From JBBDYH01 sp040901795 (GTDB lineage: Bacteria; Planctomycetota; Planctomycetia; Pirellulales; JALHPA01): 43,352 nucleotides of DNA. The notes beneath the pieces were generated by a model. It saw only the letters and a program-made list of their open reading frames with translations, had not been told where the DNA came from and made no database searches. Numbering within the stretch: position 1 is the first letter of the stretch; every line of letters begins with the position of its first letter. A program made the translations under genes and the position numbers. The stretch is from assembly GCA_040901795.1 (NCBI GenBank), contig JBBDYH010000026.1:1-43352 (forward strand), written 5' to 3'. This document shows positions 34,098-42,139 of this stretch, one piece after another.

Positions 34098-34122
34098 AAA
34101 AAGCCCCGCTGTTGCCGGGGCT
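34098..34122 (-). terminator. Intrinsic terminator downstream of tRNA-Val
   Basis: On the - strand, a 7-bp stem (agccccg with cggggct, 7-base loop) is followed by five Ts. It lies 36 bases after the tRNA-Val 3' end and inside the interval bounded by the 24-bp repeats. Weak bidirectional use for the antitoxin transcript is possible. Confidence 0.8.
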
Positions 34123-34154
34123 CGCGAGTCAGTGCGACTCAGTGTATACAAGTG

Positions 34155-34178
34155 TACTGGGCGGCACTGGACTCGAAC
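34155..34178. other. Putative attachment-site repeat within tRNA-Val
   Basis: 24 bases identical to 33146-33169, covering the 3' part of the intact tRNA-Val gene. The pair would bound a 1009-base element. Confidence 0.75.
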
Positions 34179-34231
34179 CAGTGACCCCTACCGTGTGAGG
34201 ATAGTGCTCTAACCAACTGAGCTAGCCGCCC
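34158..34231 (-). tRNA. tRNA-Val (anticodon CAC)
   Basis: 74 bases on the - strand. The acceptor stem gggcggc/gccgccc is perfect, with discriminator A. The D-arm is gctcagttggttagagc. The anticodon loop ctcacac carries CAC between stem strands ctatc and ggtag. The T-arm is cactg/cagtg around gttcgagtc-type sequence. The 3' CCA is not encoded. The 3' end doubles as the integration site for the toxin-antitoxin element downstream. Confidence 0.95.
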
Positions 34232-34377
34232 GAAAAGTTCCCGATTCAGTGACGCCAACACCAGGAGTCGGCATCCGGGATTCTCAACGAGAAAAGTTTA
34301 CCGCCTCTGAGCGGGCGCGGCCAGAGGCCAATGACATGACGCGACCAGTCGGGTCCACCCGAATCGCGGCGCCAGAG

Positions 34378-34650
34378 CTACGACGCTGTCTTGACGGTTT
34401 CGTCCTGCGGTTCGCTCGTGGGCGGTTCGAACTTGGGCACCGTGGGTTCCTCACGGTCCTCGGCGTAGCTGGATGAAACCCGCCGGCCGTTCGAAGTGGT
34501 ATCCATGTCCTCCTCAATTCCGCGGATGCCCTTCTTGAATTCGGTGACGCTTTTGCCCATCGAACGCGCAACGCTCGGCAAGCGGCTGCCAAACAACAGT
34601 ACGGCGATTGAGCCGATGACGATCAATTCCACGGGGCTTAAGCCAAACAT
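34378..34650 (-). CDS. TatA/TatE-like twin-arginine translocase subunit (paralogue 2)
   Basis: A 90-aa protein with the TatA layout. A short N-terminal membrane helix (ELIVIGSIAVLLFGSRLP) with the conserved Phe-Gly at the hinge is followed by an amphipathic helix (SVARSMGKSVTEFKKGIRGI) and an acidic, Pro/Glu/Thr-rich tail. TatA subunits oligomerise to form the channel for folded exported proteins. It lies 28 bases downstream of a second tatA-like gene. TatC is not in the window. Confidence 0.92.
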   Translation of the reverse strand: MFGLSPVELIVIGSIAVLLFGSRLPSVARSMGKSVTEFKKGIRGIEEDMDTTSNGRRVSSSYAEDREEPTVPKFEPPTSEPQDETVKTAS

Positions 34651-34678
34651 CTTCGCACCTCAACACTCAATGGTACGC

Positions 34679-34876
34679 TTAAGGAGTCTTCTTTTCGCGG
34701 GGCGTGCCGGTTCCTTCGTCTTCCTCGATCCCCTGCACGCCCTTCTTGAACTCCACCACGCCTTGCCCCAGCGACCGCATCAGCCCCGGCAAGCGATTGC
34801 CGAAGAGCAAGAGGATCACTAAGGCGACGACGATAATCTCCCAGCCACTAAAGCCGAAGGCGAACAGCGCAGGCAT
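34679..34876 (-). CDS. TatA/TatE-like twin-arginine translocase subunit (paralogue 1)
   Basis: A 65-aa TatA-type protein. The membrane helix (GWEIIVVALVILLLFGNRLP) carries the Phe-Gly hinge, followed by the amphipathic helix GLMRSLGQGVVEFKKGVQGI and a short charged tail. ATG 34876 starts just before the helix; a GTG 12 bases upstream is also in frame. It shares the hinge, LP and EFKKG blocks with the downstream paralogue, so the two arose by duplication. They may form a mixed or specialised TatA pool. Confidence 0.93.
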   Translation of the reverse strand: MPALFAFGFSGWEIIVVALVILLLFGNRLPGLMRSLGQGVVEFKKGVQGIEEDEGTGTPREKKTP

Positions 34877-35057
34877 GCGTGTACTCACAGTAAAGCAGGA
34901 ACCGTAGCGCGTGGGGGGCGGGAACTGGCCCGCCTGCGCTCAAGGGAAGGCACGCACTGGACTTCGGGATGCAAAATCACCCCACGCCTCCAGCGACAAT
35001 CTCATTGTAATGGGACCGGCGGAGGTGTCAAACGAGGCTGCTGCAGCAGTTGGAGTC

Positions 35058-35112
35058 GTTGGAGTTCAAGCTTTAGCTTGCCGGCGGAGCAAGCTAAAGC
35101 TTGAACTCCAAC
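35058..35112. repeat. Long palindromic element, best-preserved copy
   Basis: A perfect 23-bp inverted repeat begins gttggagttcaagctttagc and is mirrored by gctaaagcttgaactccaac, around the 9-base centre ccggcggag. It lies between the tatA-like genes and the 3' end of the TonB-like/squalene-cyclase-repeat gene. Confidence 0.92.
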
Positions 35113-35133
35113 GGCCTGACCTCCAAACCGCCC

Positions 35134-37170
35134 TTACCGCGACTGCGGCCGCTTCGCCTCGCGAGTTTCGGGGCCCAGATCGCCGTAAAGCGGTAGATAC
35201 CGGTAATAGATCTCCAGGCACAACGCCGCCATTGCGGTGCTGTAAACGCGGCCGCCATAGCCTGCCCATATGCAATCCGGGTCCCAACTTCCGGCCAAAT
35301 TGCCATTGGTCACCTGGCGGTCGACGAGCGTGCTTTGCAGCGCTGCGTTCCAGCGCCGCCAATGGTCCCCTTGAAGCTGGTACATGCCGAGTGTGCCATA
35401 GTACCAGTAGTACAGATTGATTTGGTCCTTGCTGGGCAGTTCGTCGAGCAAAAAGTCGCCCGCCTCTTTGGCCGCCGGATGGTCGCGCATCAGGCCCAGA
35501 AACTGCCGCGAGGCCAGCGCTTCGGCGGTCATCGCCGGCGTGACGCGCTCCTTTGGCCGATAACCCGCCAGACCGCCCTGAGCGCCCGAAGAAACACTGT
35601 TCAGGAAGCGCAGCATCCCTTGCCGCGTTCGTTCCGGCATTGCGATCCCGGCTAGATCGGCGCTCTTGAGCGCCATCAATTGCCAGCCAAGCTGGCTAGT
35701 ATCGCCCGGATCGTGGGGCGCGGCCGCCGCCGGCCGATATCGCCACCCACCCGTCGACGGATGCTGCGCGGCGACCGAGTAGGCAATCGCGGCGCGGACC
35801 GGCCCTTCCAGGCGCTTGTCGCCGGTCAGGGCGTACGCTTCGGAAAGCGCCAACGTCGCGATGCCGTGGCTATACATGAAGGCGAACAGTTCGGCGTCGC
35901 CGCCAAGGCTGCCATCCTGCGCGCCAACGCTGAGCAGATGCTCAAGCCCGCGCTTTACATGGTCTTTGTACTTTCCTTGCACGTGCGTGTGCCCGGCGCC
36001 GAGAAACGCCAGGAGTGCGAGTCCGGTCGTGGCAGTATCGGCGCGAGCGCCCGCCCCTTGGCGATCGTGGCCGAGGACTTTTCGCTCCTCACCCGCGCCG
36101 AAGCGATCGGCGTCCCAGCGTCCGTCAATGTTCTGATTGGCGGCCAACCAGGCGAGCGCCGCTTGCACGGCGGCTTCGGCTTCGGCCGAGCCACCGCGGC
36201 TCCGTGCCACTGCGTCACGATCTGCGGCAGTGCGATCGCTGTAAATTGGGGGCACCGCATGCGCGCCATCGCGGTTCATCGCTTTGACCGGCACGAGCAA
36301 AGACTTGGAATTCTCGCCCGATACGTTGGACGAAGCGTCTTCGCCTGCGTTGTCAACCGCAAGCGGCTCGGCGGCTACTTCTGCGGGGGACGGCCGCCGC
36401 TGAAAAAGGGACGAGTCGCCGGCCTTGAATTGCGTATCGCTGGGCAGATGGCTCAACGGGTCGCTGAGTCCCACGTCACTCTCTGGCGGCGCAGTACGAT
36501 CGATGCCGTGATTATCGGTCGCAGCGCTCGCAGGCGATGTTTCGGTGAAAGAAAGGCGGTCGGGGCTGACCACTTCCGGCACGACCTCGGCGGCTGGAGC
36601 GGCGGCTTGCGGCGTCGACGCGTCAATGGTCTCGGCCGGTTGCAGGGGCGTGTTTGTAGTTGTCTCAAGTTGCGGAGTCGCCGCCGGACTCGGAAGCGCA
36701 GCCTTGAGGTCTGCCACAGCAAAGGGTTCTTGCTGCGCCGCGCCATCGTGGGACCCGTCTTCGGCGCGTTGCAGGTCGGGCGTTTTCGCGGCCAAGCGAA
36801 CGGGTTCGAGGTCGTTCGGCCAGAGCGGAGTTTCGCCCGAATCGCTCGCGGTCTGATTAACCGGCCGCGGCGCGACGGCCAGGCTTTCCATCCATTCGTC
36901 AGCGTCCACAAAGGCCGCTCGAATCGGATCGGCGTGTGGCCGGCCCGCGGAAGCGGTGACGATCTGCACCGTGGTCGCGTAAATCGCCAACAGCAGATGC
37001 GCCACCAAGGATAGCACGGCGCATTTTCCGAGCGGTTGCGACTGGCCCCAACGCGTGCGCATCAGCACAACCAGCGCGACGATCAGCATCGTCAACCCGA
37101 GCCAAAGGACAATCCACGACCAATCGGTGTTGGCCCAGACTTGCCGCAGATTGTTCCAAATGGCTGTCAT
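35134..37170 (-). CDS. TonB-like N-terminus fused to a squalene-cyclase/prenyltransferase-repeat domain
   Basis: A 678-aa membrane-anchored protein. Helix 1 (about 18-37, SWIVLWLGLTMLIVALVVLM), a basic loop (RTRWGQSQPLGK) and helix 2 (about 50-70) place both ends outside the cytoplasm. Helix 2 has S54-L-V-A-H58, the S-x3-H pattern of the TonB transmembrane helix (S16/H20 in E. coli) that couples to ExbBD. Residues about 80-310 are Pro/Ala/Glu/Asp-rich and disordered, like the TonB linker. The C-terminal part (about 325-670) has the alpha-alpha toroid pattern of squalene cyclase/prenyltransferase repeats, with QW-like motifs (DGRWD, GGWRY, GSWD) and AALAWLAANQ helices; the cyclase DxDD motif is missing. 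It lies 81 bases after exbD on the same strand. ATG 37170 is preferred over one seven codons upstream. Confidence 0.8.
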   Translation of the reverse strand: MTAIWNNLRQVWANTDWSWIVLWLGLTMLIVALVVLMRTRWGQSQPLGKCAVLSLVAHLLLAIYATTVQIVTASAGRPHADPIRAAFVDADEWMESLAVAPRPVNQTASDSGETPLWPNDLEPVRLAAKTPDLQRAEDGSHDGAAQQEPFAVADLKAALPSPAATPQLETTTNTPLQPAETIDASTPQAAAPAAEVVPEVVSPDRLSFTETSPASAATDNHGIDRTAPPESDVGLSDPLSHLPSDTQFKAGDSSLFQRRPSPAEVAAEPLAVDNAGEDASSNVSGENSKSLLVPVKAMNRDGAHAVPPIYSDRTAADRDAVARSRGGSAEAEAAVQAALAWLAANQNIDGRWDADRFGAGEERKVLGHDRQGAGARADTATTGLALLAFLGAGHTHVQGKYKDHVKRGLEHLLSVGAQDGSLGGDAELFAFMYSHGIATLALSEAYALTGDKRLEGPVRAAIAYSVAAQHPSTGGWRYRPAAAAPHDPGDTSQLGWQLMALKSADLAGIAMPERTRQGMLRFLNSVSSGAQGGLAGYRPKERVTPAMTAEALASRQFLGLMRDHPAAKEAGDFLLDELPSKDQINLYYWYYGTLGMYQLQGDHWRRWNAALQSTLVDRQVTNGNLAGSWDPDCIWAGYGGRVYSTAMAALCLEIYYRYLPLYGDLGPETREAKRPQSR

Positions 37171-37251
37171 GATGTGCGGTGTTCCGGTCACGTGGCCGCG
37201 TCCGCCGCGGCGGACCCGACTGCGAGTCTCGGAGAGACTCGCCCACGCGCG

Positions 37252-37671
37252 CTATCGTCTTTGCGTCTCCAGCTTGACGGAAATGGCCAGTTCGGCGATG
37301 CCGGCTTGCTTGCAGGCGTCGTACACCGCGGTCATCTGACCGTGTGTGGCCTGTTCGTCACCCCGAATCAGCACGTTCAGGCGTTTGTATTGGGCGCGCG
37401 CGGCGGCGAGCTGCTGTCTCAACTCGTCTAGCGTAACGCCGCGCGAACCGAGTGATACGTGCCCGTTGCGATGGACGTTGACGATCTTCGGCTCCGGCGC
37501 GGTCATCGCCGCATTGCGGCTGCTGATCGAGGGGACTTGCAGCTCGATGCTCCGCTCCTCCTCGGCGAACTTGGTGGCCACCATGAAAAAGATGATCAGC
37601 ACCAGGATCACATCGATCATGGGTGTGAGGTTGAGCGTCGGCTCTTCAAGCGGTTGAGTGCGGACGGGCAT
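37252..37671 (-). CDS. ExbD/TolR-family proton-channel subunit
   Basis: A 139-aa protein with the ExbD/TolR fold. Its single membrane helix at about 17-37 (PMIDVILVLIIFFMVATKF) contains the conserved proton-carrying aspartate D20. The periplasmic domain ends with ITDLRQQ-like and QMTAVYDACKQAGIAELAI segments typical of the family. With ExbB it forms a proton-motive-force-driven motor. It lies between the exbB-like gene (108 bases upstream, repeats between) and the TonB-like gene. The TonB versus Tol assignment cannot be fixed from this subunit alone. Confidence 0.94.
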   Translation of the reverse strand: MPVRTQPLEEPTLNLTPMIDVILVLIIFFMVATKFAEEERSIELQVPSISSRNAAMTAPEPKIVNVHRNGHVSLGSRGVTLDELRQQLAAARAQYKRLNVLIRGDEQATHGQMTAVYDACKQAGIAELAISVKLETQRR

Positions 37672-37677
37672 GGCGGA

Positions 37678-37776
37678 GGGTTCAGGGTTCGGGGTTCAGC
37701 GTTGGAGTTCAGCCTTTAGGCTGTGCAGGCAAGCTAAAGCTTGAACTCCAACGGCAAGCTAAAGCTTGAACTCCAA
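37678..37776. repeat. Heptad units and tandem long palindromic element, exbB-exbD gap
   Basis: ttcaggg/ttcggggttc heptad-like units at 37678-37699 are followed by gttggagttcagcctttagg and two consecutive copies of the complementary arm (caagctaaagcttgaactcc, then the same again). The gap between the genes is almost entirely repeat. Confidence 0.85.
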
Positions 37777-37779
37777 CAC

Positions 37780-38640
37780 TTACGCAGCTTTCTTGGTGCG
37801 AGATTTAGCGTGCGCCGCCTCTTGCAGCGCTTCCGCGGAAATCATGGCGACGACTTCTTGCCCCAGGGAGTCGAACTTTATGACCAGCCGATCGACGCAA
37901 CTGGTGAAGTACATATAGAGGCAGACCGCGGGGATCGCGACGGACAGTCCCATCGCCGTGGTGAACAGGGCCTCGCTAATTCCTCTGCTGAGCATCTCCA
38001 TCCGCCCCATCGCGTCGGACCCGGCGATGTCATTGAACGCACGAATAATGCCGAACACCGTGCCGAGCAGTCCCAGCAGCGGGCTGACGGTAGCGAGACC
38101 GTTGAAAACGCGCACGAATCGGCGCAGCTCGTTGGCGGCACGCTCGCCGGCGTCCATGATCGACTGTTCCATTTCGACCGACGGCCGAGCCCACTTCTTG
38201 GTCGCCGCGGCAAAAATCCTGCTGACTGGGCTGTTATTTTCGGCACAGATCAACAGCGCCTGCTCTTTATCGAGCTGTCCGGATTCGAGCTGATGCAGAA
38301 ATCGCTTGACGAATGGGTTTGGAATCACGCGCCCACCGCGGAGGCTGATCGCGCGCTCGAAGGTGAAGACCAACAGCGTGAATGAACAGGCCAATAGCGG
38401 AAACATCAAGTAGCCGCCGTCTCGGATAATGGACAGCAAGGTTCTGCCCGCCGTGGCATTCTGAAGTTCTGCCTCATCGGATGCCGCCGAAGCGGTGTCG
38501 GCCGCCGCCGCCGTTGCCGCGTTGTGCGAACCATCTCCCTGCCCGCGCGCGGTCATTGGCAGCGCGGCCAGCCAGGCAATGATGCACAGGAGCATTAACC
38601 TGCGAAGCCGCGACAGCGTCGGCTGTGAGGTGCAAATCAT
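37780..38640 (-). CDS. ExbB/TolQ/MotA-family proton-channel subunit
   Basis: A 286-aa inner-membrane protein. Residues 1-35 look like a cleavable signal peptide (LMLLCIIAWLAALPMTARG), an extra N-terminal segment seen in many Planctomycete ExbB-like proteins, followed by a low-complexity Ala/Asp stretch. Helix 1 is YLMFPLLACSFTLLVFTFE, and the C-terminal pair is LATVSPLLGLLGTVFGIIRAF and ALFTTAMGLSVAIPAVCLYMYF, the conserved MotA_ExbB core with its G-L-L-G-T-V motif. ATG 38640 has aagga about 9 bases upstream. It lies 44 bases downstream of the TPR gene. Confidence 0.94.
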   Translation of the reverse strand: MICTSQPTLSRLRRLMLLCIIAWLAALPMTARGQGDGSHNAATAAAADTASAASDEAELQNATAGRTLLSIIRDGGYLMFPLLACSFTLLVFTFERAISLRGGRVIPNPFVKRFLHQLESGQLDKEQALLICAENNSPVSRIFAAATKKWARPSVEMEQSIMDAGERAANELRRFVRVFNGLATVSPLLGLLGTVFGIIRAFNDIAGSDAMGRMEMLSRGISEALFTTAMGLSVAIPAVCLYMYFTSCVDRLVIKFDSLGQEVVAMISAEALQEAAHAKSRTKKAA

Positions 38641-38684
38641 GTGAACGTCCTTGTCTACAAAAGCCCCAGGGCAGTGATCCACTA

Positions 38685-41417
38685 CTAGCGCTTTGTCCGC
38701 GAAGCGGTTCGCGATTGCACACTTGGCAACCGTTGGCGGGCCTCGGCCGCGAACTCGGTCTGGGAATAGCGCGCAAGCAAGCGGCCGTAAGCGTCGCCGG
38801 CGTTTTTCCATTGTCCCGTCTGTTCGTAGCACTTGCCGGCCTGCAACAGTGCAGCCGCCTGCCAGTGTGGATAGGCATAGAGCACTTCGACGCGCAGGTA
38901 CTCGCGGATGGCGTCGGCATATTGTTCTTGCAGGAAGTAGGACTCGCCGATCATCCACTGTGCCATAGCAGCGGTCTCGGTTTTGCCACCGGCCGGTGAC
39001 CGCACCACCTTCTGATACCATTGCCGCGCCTCCGCCAGATTCGCCTCGGCGGCATACGCCCGGCCAATCAGGTAGTCGGCCTCGTACTGCTGGTCGAAGG
39101 TGGGATAGTCCTCGGCGATCCTCTTCGCCATCGCGCGGACGTCCCCCCAGCGCTTCTCGTGCGCCAGCAACTGGGCGCGGCGCAGCGCAACCATGGGAAT
39201 CCAGGGATCGTCTCGTCCCTTTAGCCTGGGCGTCAATTCGGCGAAGCGAACGCCGGCCTCGTCGTTTTCACCGCGGCGGTACGCGACATCGGCCCGCAGG
39301 AACTCAGCGGGCAGCGCTAAGGGCGAGGTGCTGTAGTCATCAACCAGTCGCTCCAAATCGCGCTTGGCGCCGTCCCACGTTCGTTGGGTGATGCCGATCT
39401 GTGCCCGCAAATAGAGCGCGTGCTGGAGGATCTGCGAGGAAACGCGCGATGCGGTCTCGTCGGACGTCGAAGCCATTGTGTCGGAGTCAACTTCATCGGA
39501 GACGGTCACTTGAGCCGCGTCATCGGCGTCGGAATCGGCAGCCGTTGCCACGGTGCCTTTATCGGCGGCCTCGATCAGCTCATCGAGCAGTTCGGTTGCG
39601 CGGTCGAAGTTCTTCGACTGCGCGGCGGATATCGCCAGCCGGTACGTGGCATCGGGCCAATACTTGCTGGCTCGATAGTTGCCTCGAAGCTCTTCGAATT
39701 TCTCGTTGGCTTCTGCTTCTCGATTGAGGTCTCGTAAGGACCAGGCCCAGCCGTAGATCGCCGCCGGTACTTGCGGAGAGTCGTTGAACTGCTCGATAAG
39801 CCGGGCATACAGCACGAGCGCCTTGCTGTCCTGCGCAAGGCGATCGCAGATCGTTGCGGCGCGGAGCAGCGCCTCGGGCAGCCGCTCGGCCTCGGCGTGT
39901 TTCTCGATCACCAGATCGTACATGGCCAGCGCCGCGTCGTATTGCTCGAGCCGTTCCCGAAGTCGCGCGCAAGCCAGCGCCGCCTCCACCGCTTGCTCAC
40001 AGTTTGGATACTGCTGCAGTAGTTGCTCGTAGAGCGAAGTGCCCTTCTCTAAGTCGGTCGCCGCAACTGCCATCTGGGCTAAGGCCAGTAGCGCGTCGGC
40101 GGCGATGTCGGCGGTTGACTGTTCGCTGGCTGCTGCTTCGTACAATGAGATTGCCCAAGCGGTTTGGTTAGCCGCCGCGGCGATCTCGGCCAGTTGCAGC
40201 GTGGTCGCCGCTGCGAGTTCGGAGCGCGGCGCTGCCGCGGTCAACTGGTTGAGCGTCGCTTTGGCGGCGTCGAAATCTTTGGTCCGCGCATGGCAGAGAG
40301 CAAGTTGCGCAAGCGCCCGAGACCGGCCATCGGCATCTGAATCGTTCAATGCGGCGAGGTATTGGTTCAACGGCTCGATCGCCTCACGATGCCGCCGCAG
40401 CGCCAAGAGCGATGTGGCGCGTGCCAGGCGGACATTCAGCCCAAGCTCCTCGTCAGACTTGGCGGCGAGCACATCCAGCGTCGCCAGCGCATCGTCGTGT
40501 TGGCCCAATCCTTGCTGCGCAAGCGCCACGAGATATGCATGGGCCGCAGGAGGTGATTTGGACTCGGCCGCTTGATCGCCGCCGCGAACAACGTCTATCG
40601 CCGCTTGAAATCTTTCAGCGCGCAACAGCGATTCAGCCGCCTGATAGCGCAAAGTTTCCATCCCGCGATGCGCGGGATCGGCCGCAATGGCCGCCTGGAA
40701 TGCTTCCGCGGCGCGGTCCCATTGCTGCTGCGCTTTGCAGACCTGCCCCAGCCAGTAGTTGGCGGCAACAGCCTGTCCGTCGCGCTGCACGAGCGGCGCC
40801 AGCGTTTCCTCCGCTTGACGGTGCTCGTCGAGCCGTAGCTGTGCCTGCGCCAGCCCCAGGCGGCAGTCGTCGACCGTTGGCCCGTCGGGAAACCGAGCCA
40901 TCGCATCGCGATAGTGCGTCTTCGCCGCGGCTGCGTCGCCGGCCCGCAGGGCCAGCTCACCTAAATAGCTGAGCACATACGCATTGAGCCGATCATCAGC
41001 GTATTGCTGGCGAAATTGCGCGAGTGATACTCGTGCCTGCTCCGGCTGGTTCGCCCAGAAGGCGCACTCGCCAGCGCGAAACAGCGCCTGCCGCCCATAG
41101 GTTGTCGTGCCGACTGCATGGCGAGAGTCCTGGGCCTCAATCACCGCGGCAAAGTGCCGCTGTGCTTCGCCGAACTTGCCAGTCTGGACGAGCGCCTCGG
41201 CGCAAAAGAAAAGCGCCTTGGTTCGCTTAGCGTGCTCCGGATAGTTCGTCAGAAACGTCTGAAACTCTTCGGCCGCCAGTTCCCAACGACGTGCCGCATA
41301 GTGTCCGGCGGCCACGGCAAACTGGTCGCCCGCCTCGTCGGCCAATGCAGCGGCCGCCGGCGCTGCCAGCAACGCCGCGGCCAGCGCGAGTGCGAGTTGT
41401 ATCCGCGGCGATGTCAT
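38685..41417 (-). CDS. Large exported tetratricopeptide-repeat protein
   Basis: A 910-aa protein with a signal peptide (about 1-28, ALALAAALLAAPAAAALA) and almost continuous TPR-like helix pairs. Examples are ARRWELAAEEFQTFLTNYPEH, then AKTHYRDAMARFPDG, RAAEAFQAAIAADPAHRG, SLYEQLLQQYPNCEQAV, and a final FLQEQYADAIREYLRVEVLYAYPH. I estimate over 20 repeats. It resembles a greatly enlarged CpoB/YbgF-type periplasmic TPR adaptor. It immediately precedes exbB and exbD, as CpoB accompanies Tol-Pal, so it probably organises the same envelope machine. ATG 41417 starts the signal peptide; a longer frame runs into dispersed repeats. Confidence 0.9.
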   Translation of the reverse strand: MTSPRIQLALALAAALLAAPAAAALADEAGDQFAVAAGHYAARRWELAAEEFQTFLTNYPEHAKRTKALFFCAEALVQTGKFGEAQRHFAAVIEAQDSRHAVGTTTYGRQALFRAGECAFWANQPEQARVSLAQFRQQYADDRLNAYVLSYLGELALRAGDAAAAKTHYRDAMARFPDGPTVDDCRLGLAQAQLRLDEHRQAEETLAPLVQRDGQAVAANYWLGQVCKAQQQWDRAAEAFQAAIAADPAHRGMETLRYQAAESLLRAERFQAAIDVVRGGDQAAESKSPPAAHAYLVALAQQGLGQHDDALATLDVLAAKSDEELGLNVRLARATSLLALRRHREAIEPLNQYLAALNDSDADGRSRALAQLALCHARTKDFDAAKATLNQLTAAAPRSELAAATTLQLAEIAAAANQTAWAISLYEAAASEQSTADIAADALLALAQMAVAATDLEKGTSLYEQLLQQYPNCEQAVEAALACARLRERLEQYDAALAMYDLVIEKHAEAERLPEALLRAATICDRLAQDSKALVLYARLIEQFNDSPQVPAAIYGWAWSLRDLNREAEANEKFEELRGNYRASKYWPDATYRLAISAAQSKNFDRATELLDELIEAADKGTVATAADSDADDAAQVTVSDEVDSDTMASTSDETASRVSSQILQHALYLRAQIGITQRTWDGAKRDLERLVDDYSTSPLALPAEFLRADVAYRRGENDEAGVRFAELTPRLKGRDDPWIPMVALRRAQLLAHEKRWGDVRAMAKRIAEDYPTFDQQYEADYLIGRAYAAEANLAEARQWYQKVVRSPAGGKTETAAMAQWMIGESYFLQEQYADAIREYLRVEVLYAYPHWQAAALLQAGKCYEQTGQWKNAGDAYGRLLARYSQTEFAAEARQRLPSVQSRTASRTKR

Positions 41418-41434
41418 GGATGCTCGAAAACCCC

Positions 41435-41565
41435 GAATGAAGAAGCCCGAATGGCGAACGAAGCTGCCAATGACGAATGAAGAACACATGCAGCCCTAAT
41501 ATTCGTCATTCGGGACTTCGTCATTCGTTCATCATTCGGATTTCATCATTCGGATTTCTTTCCCT
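41435..41565. repeat. attcgtcattcgg-type degenerate direct/inverted repeats
   Basis: Several copies of attcgtcattcggg/catcattcggattt and their complement aatgacgaatga lie between the TPR gene and the lipoprotein gene. Similar aatccgaatgacgaaa units occur at 7655-7685. Confidence 0.75.
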
Positions 41566-42139
41566 AGTATCCACTGCCCGGGCCGGGCTCCGGGTTGCCC
41601 ACCATGTGAAAGTGGTTGTGATCGATGTAGATCACTTCCTGCGCTTCGGGATTGTTCAACGTATGCGGCACCGGCCAGCCGACGTGCGTCGTCTCCTCAA
41701 AGTAGATCACGCATTTGTAGTGTGCGTGATGCAATTGCGCGGGGCCAATCAACGGATACACGCGCGGCGGATCGACATAGTCGGAGATCTTGTGTTTTAC
41801 GATCCGCACGTTGTTGCGTTGCTTCTCGTCGAAAAACGGCAGACCGCCACGGACTGGCCGTGCGCGCTCCAGCGCCCGCATGACTTCGTCGTCGCTCGGC
41901 GGATCGATCGCCTGCGCAGGCCCGCCGGCCGTCAGCGGACCGAGGATCGGCACCTTCTCGTACCGCTCCTCCATGTGGAATTCCCATTCCTGTTCGTCCT
42001 GGAAGTAAGGGCTGACAGGAATCGGAATGCTGAACGGACCCAGGTTCGGGCCTTGACCGGTGATCCAGAAACAGCCGGTGTTGGCCAGCATCATCGCGCC
42101 CAACAGTGCGGAGAACGTAAGTCTGCTCTTGGTGGACAT
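41564..42139 (-). CDS. Lipoprotein of unknown function
   Basis: A 191-aa protein with a lipobox LANTGC (cysteine about residue 23), so a predicted lipoprotein. The rest has no recognised domain. It is Pro-rich at first (GPNLGPFSIPIPVSPYF), then has charged helices, and ends with histidine-rich segments (QLHHAHYKCVIYFEE and IDHNHFHMVGNPEPGPGSGY). The His clusters could bind metal, which is speculative. It lies just upstream of the TPR-ExbB-ExbD unit on the same strand, separated by repeats. Confidence 0.75.
   Translation of the reverse strand: MSTKSRLTFSALLGAMMLANTGCFWITGQGPNLGPFSIPIPVSPYFQDEQEWEFHMEERYEKVPILGPLTAGGPAQAIDPPSDDEVMRALERARPVRGGLPFFDEKQRNNVRIVKHKISDYVDPPRVYPLIGPAQLHHAHYKCVIYFEETTHVGWPVPHTLNNPEAQEVIYIDHNHFHMVGNPEPGPGSGY

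Noticed and set aside
36015..37014. Long + strand frames opposite the TonB-like/squalene-cyclase-repeat gene
   Set aside because: They are antisense frames of a well-supported gene in GC-rich DNA, with no domain or ribosome binding site.
35134..37170. Functional squalene-hopene cyclase
   Set aside because: The repeat domain lacks the DxDD catalytic motif and is attached to a disordered linker and two N-terminal helices, so hopanoid synthesis is not supported.
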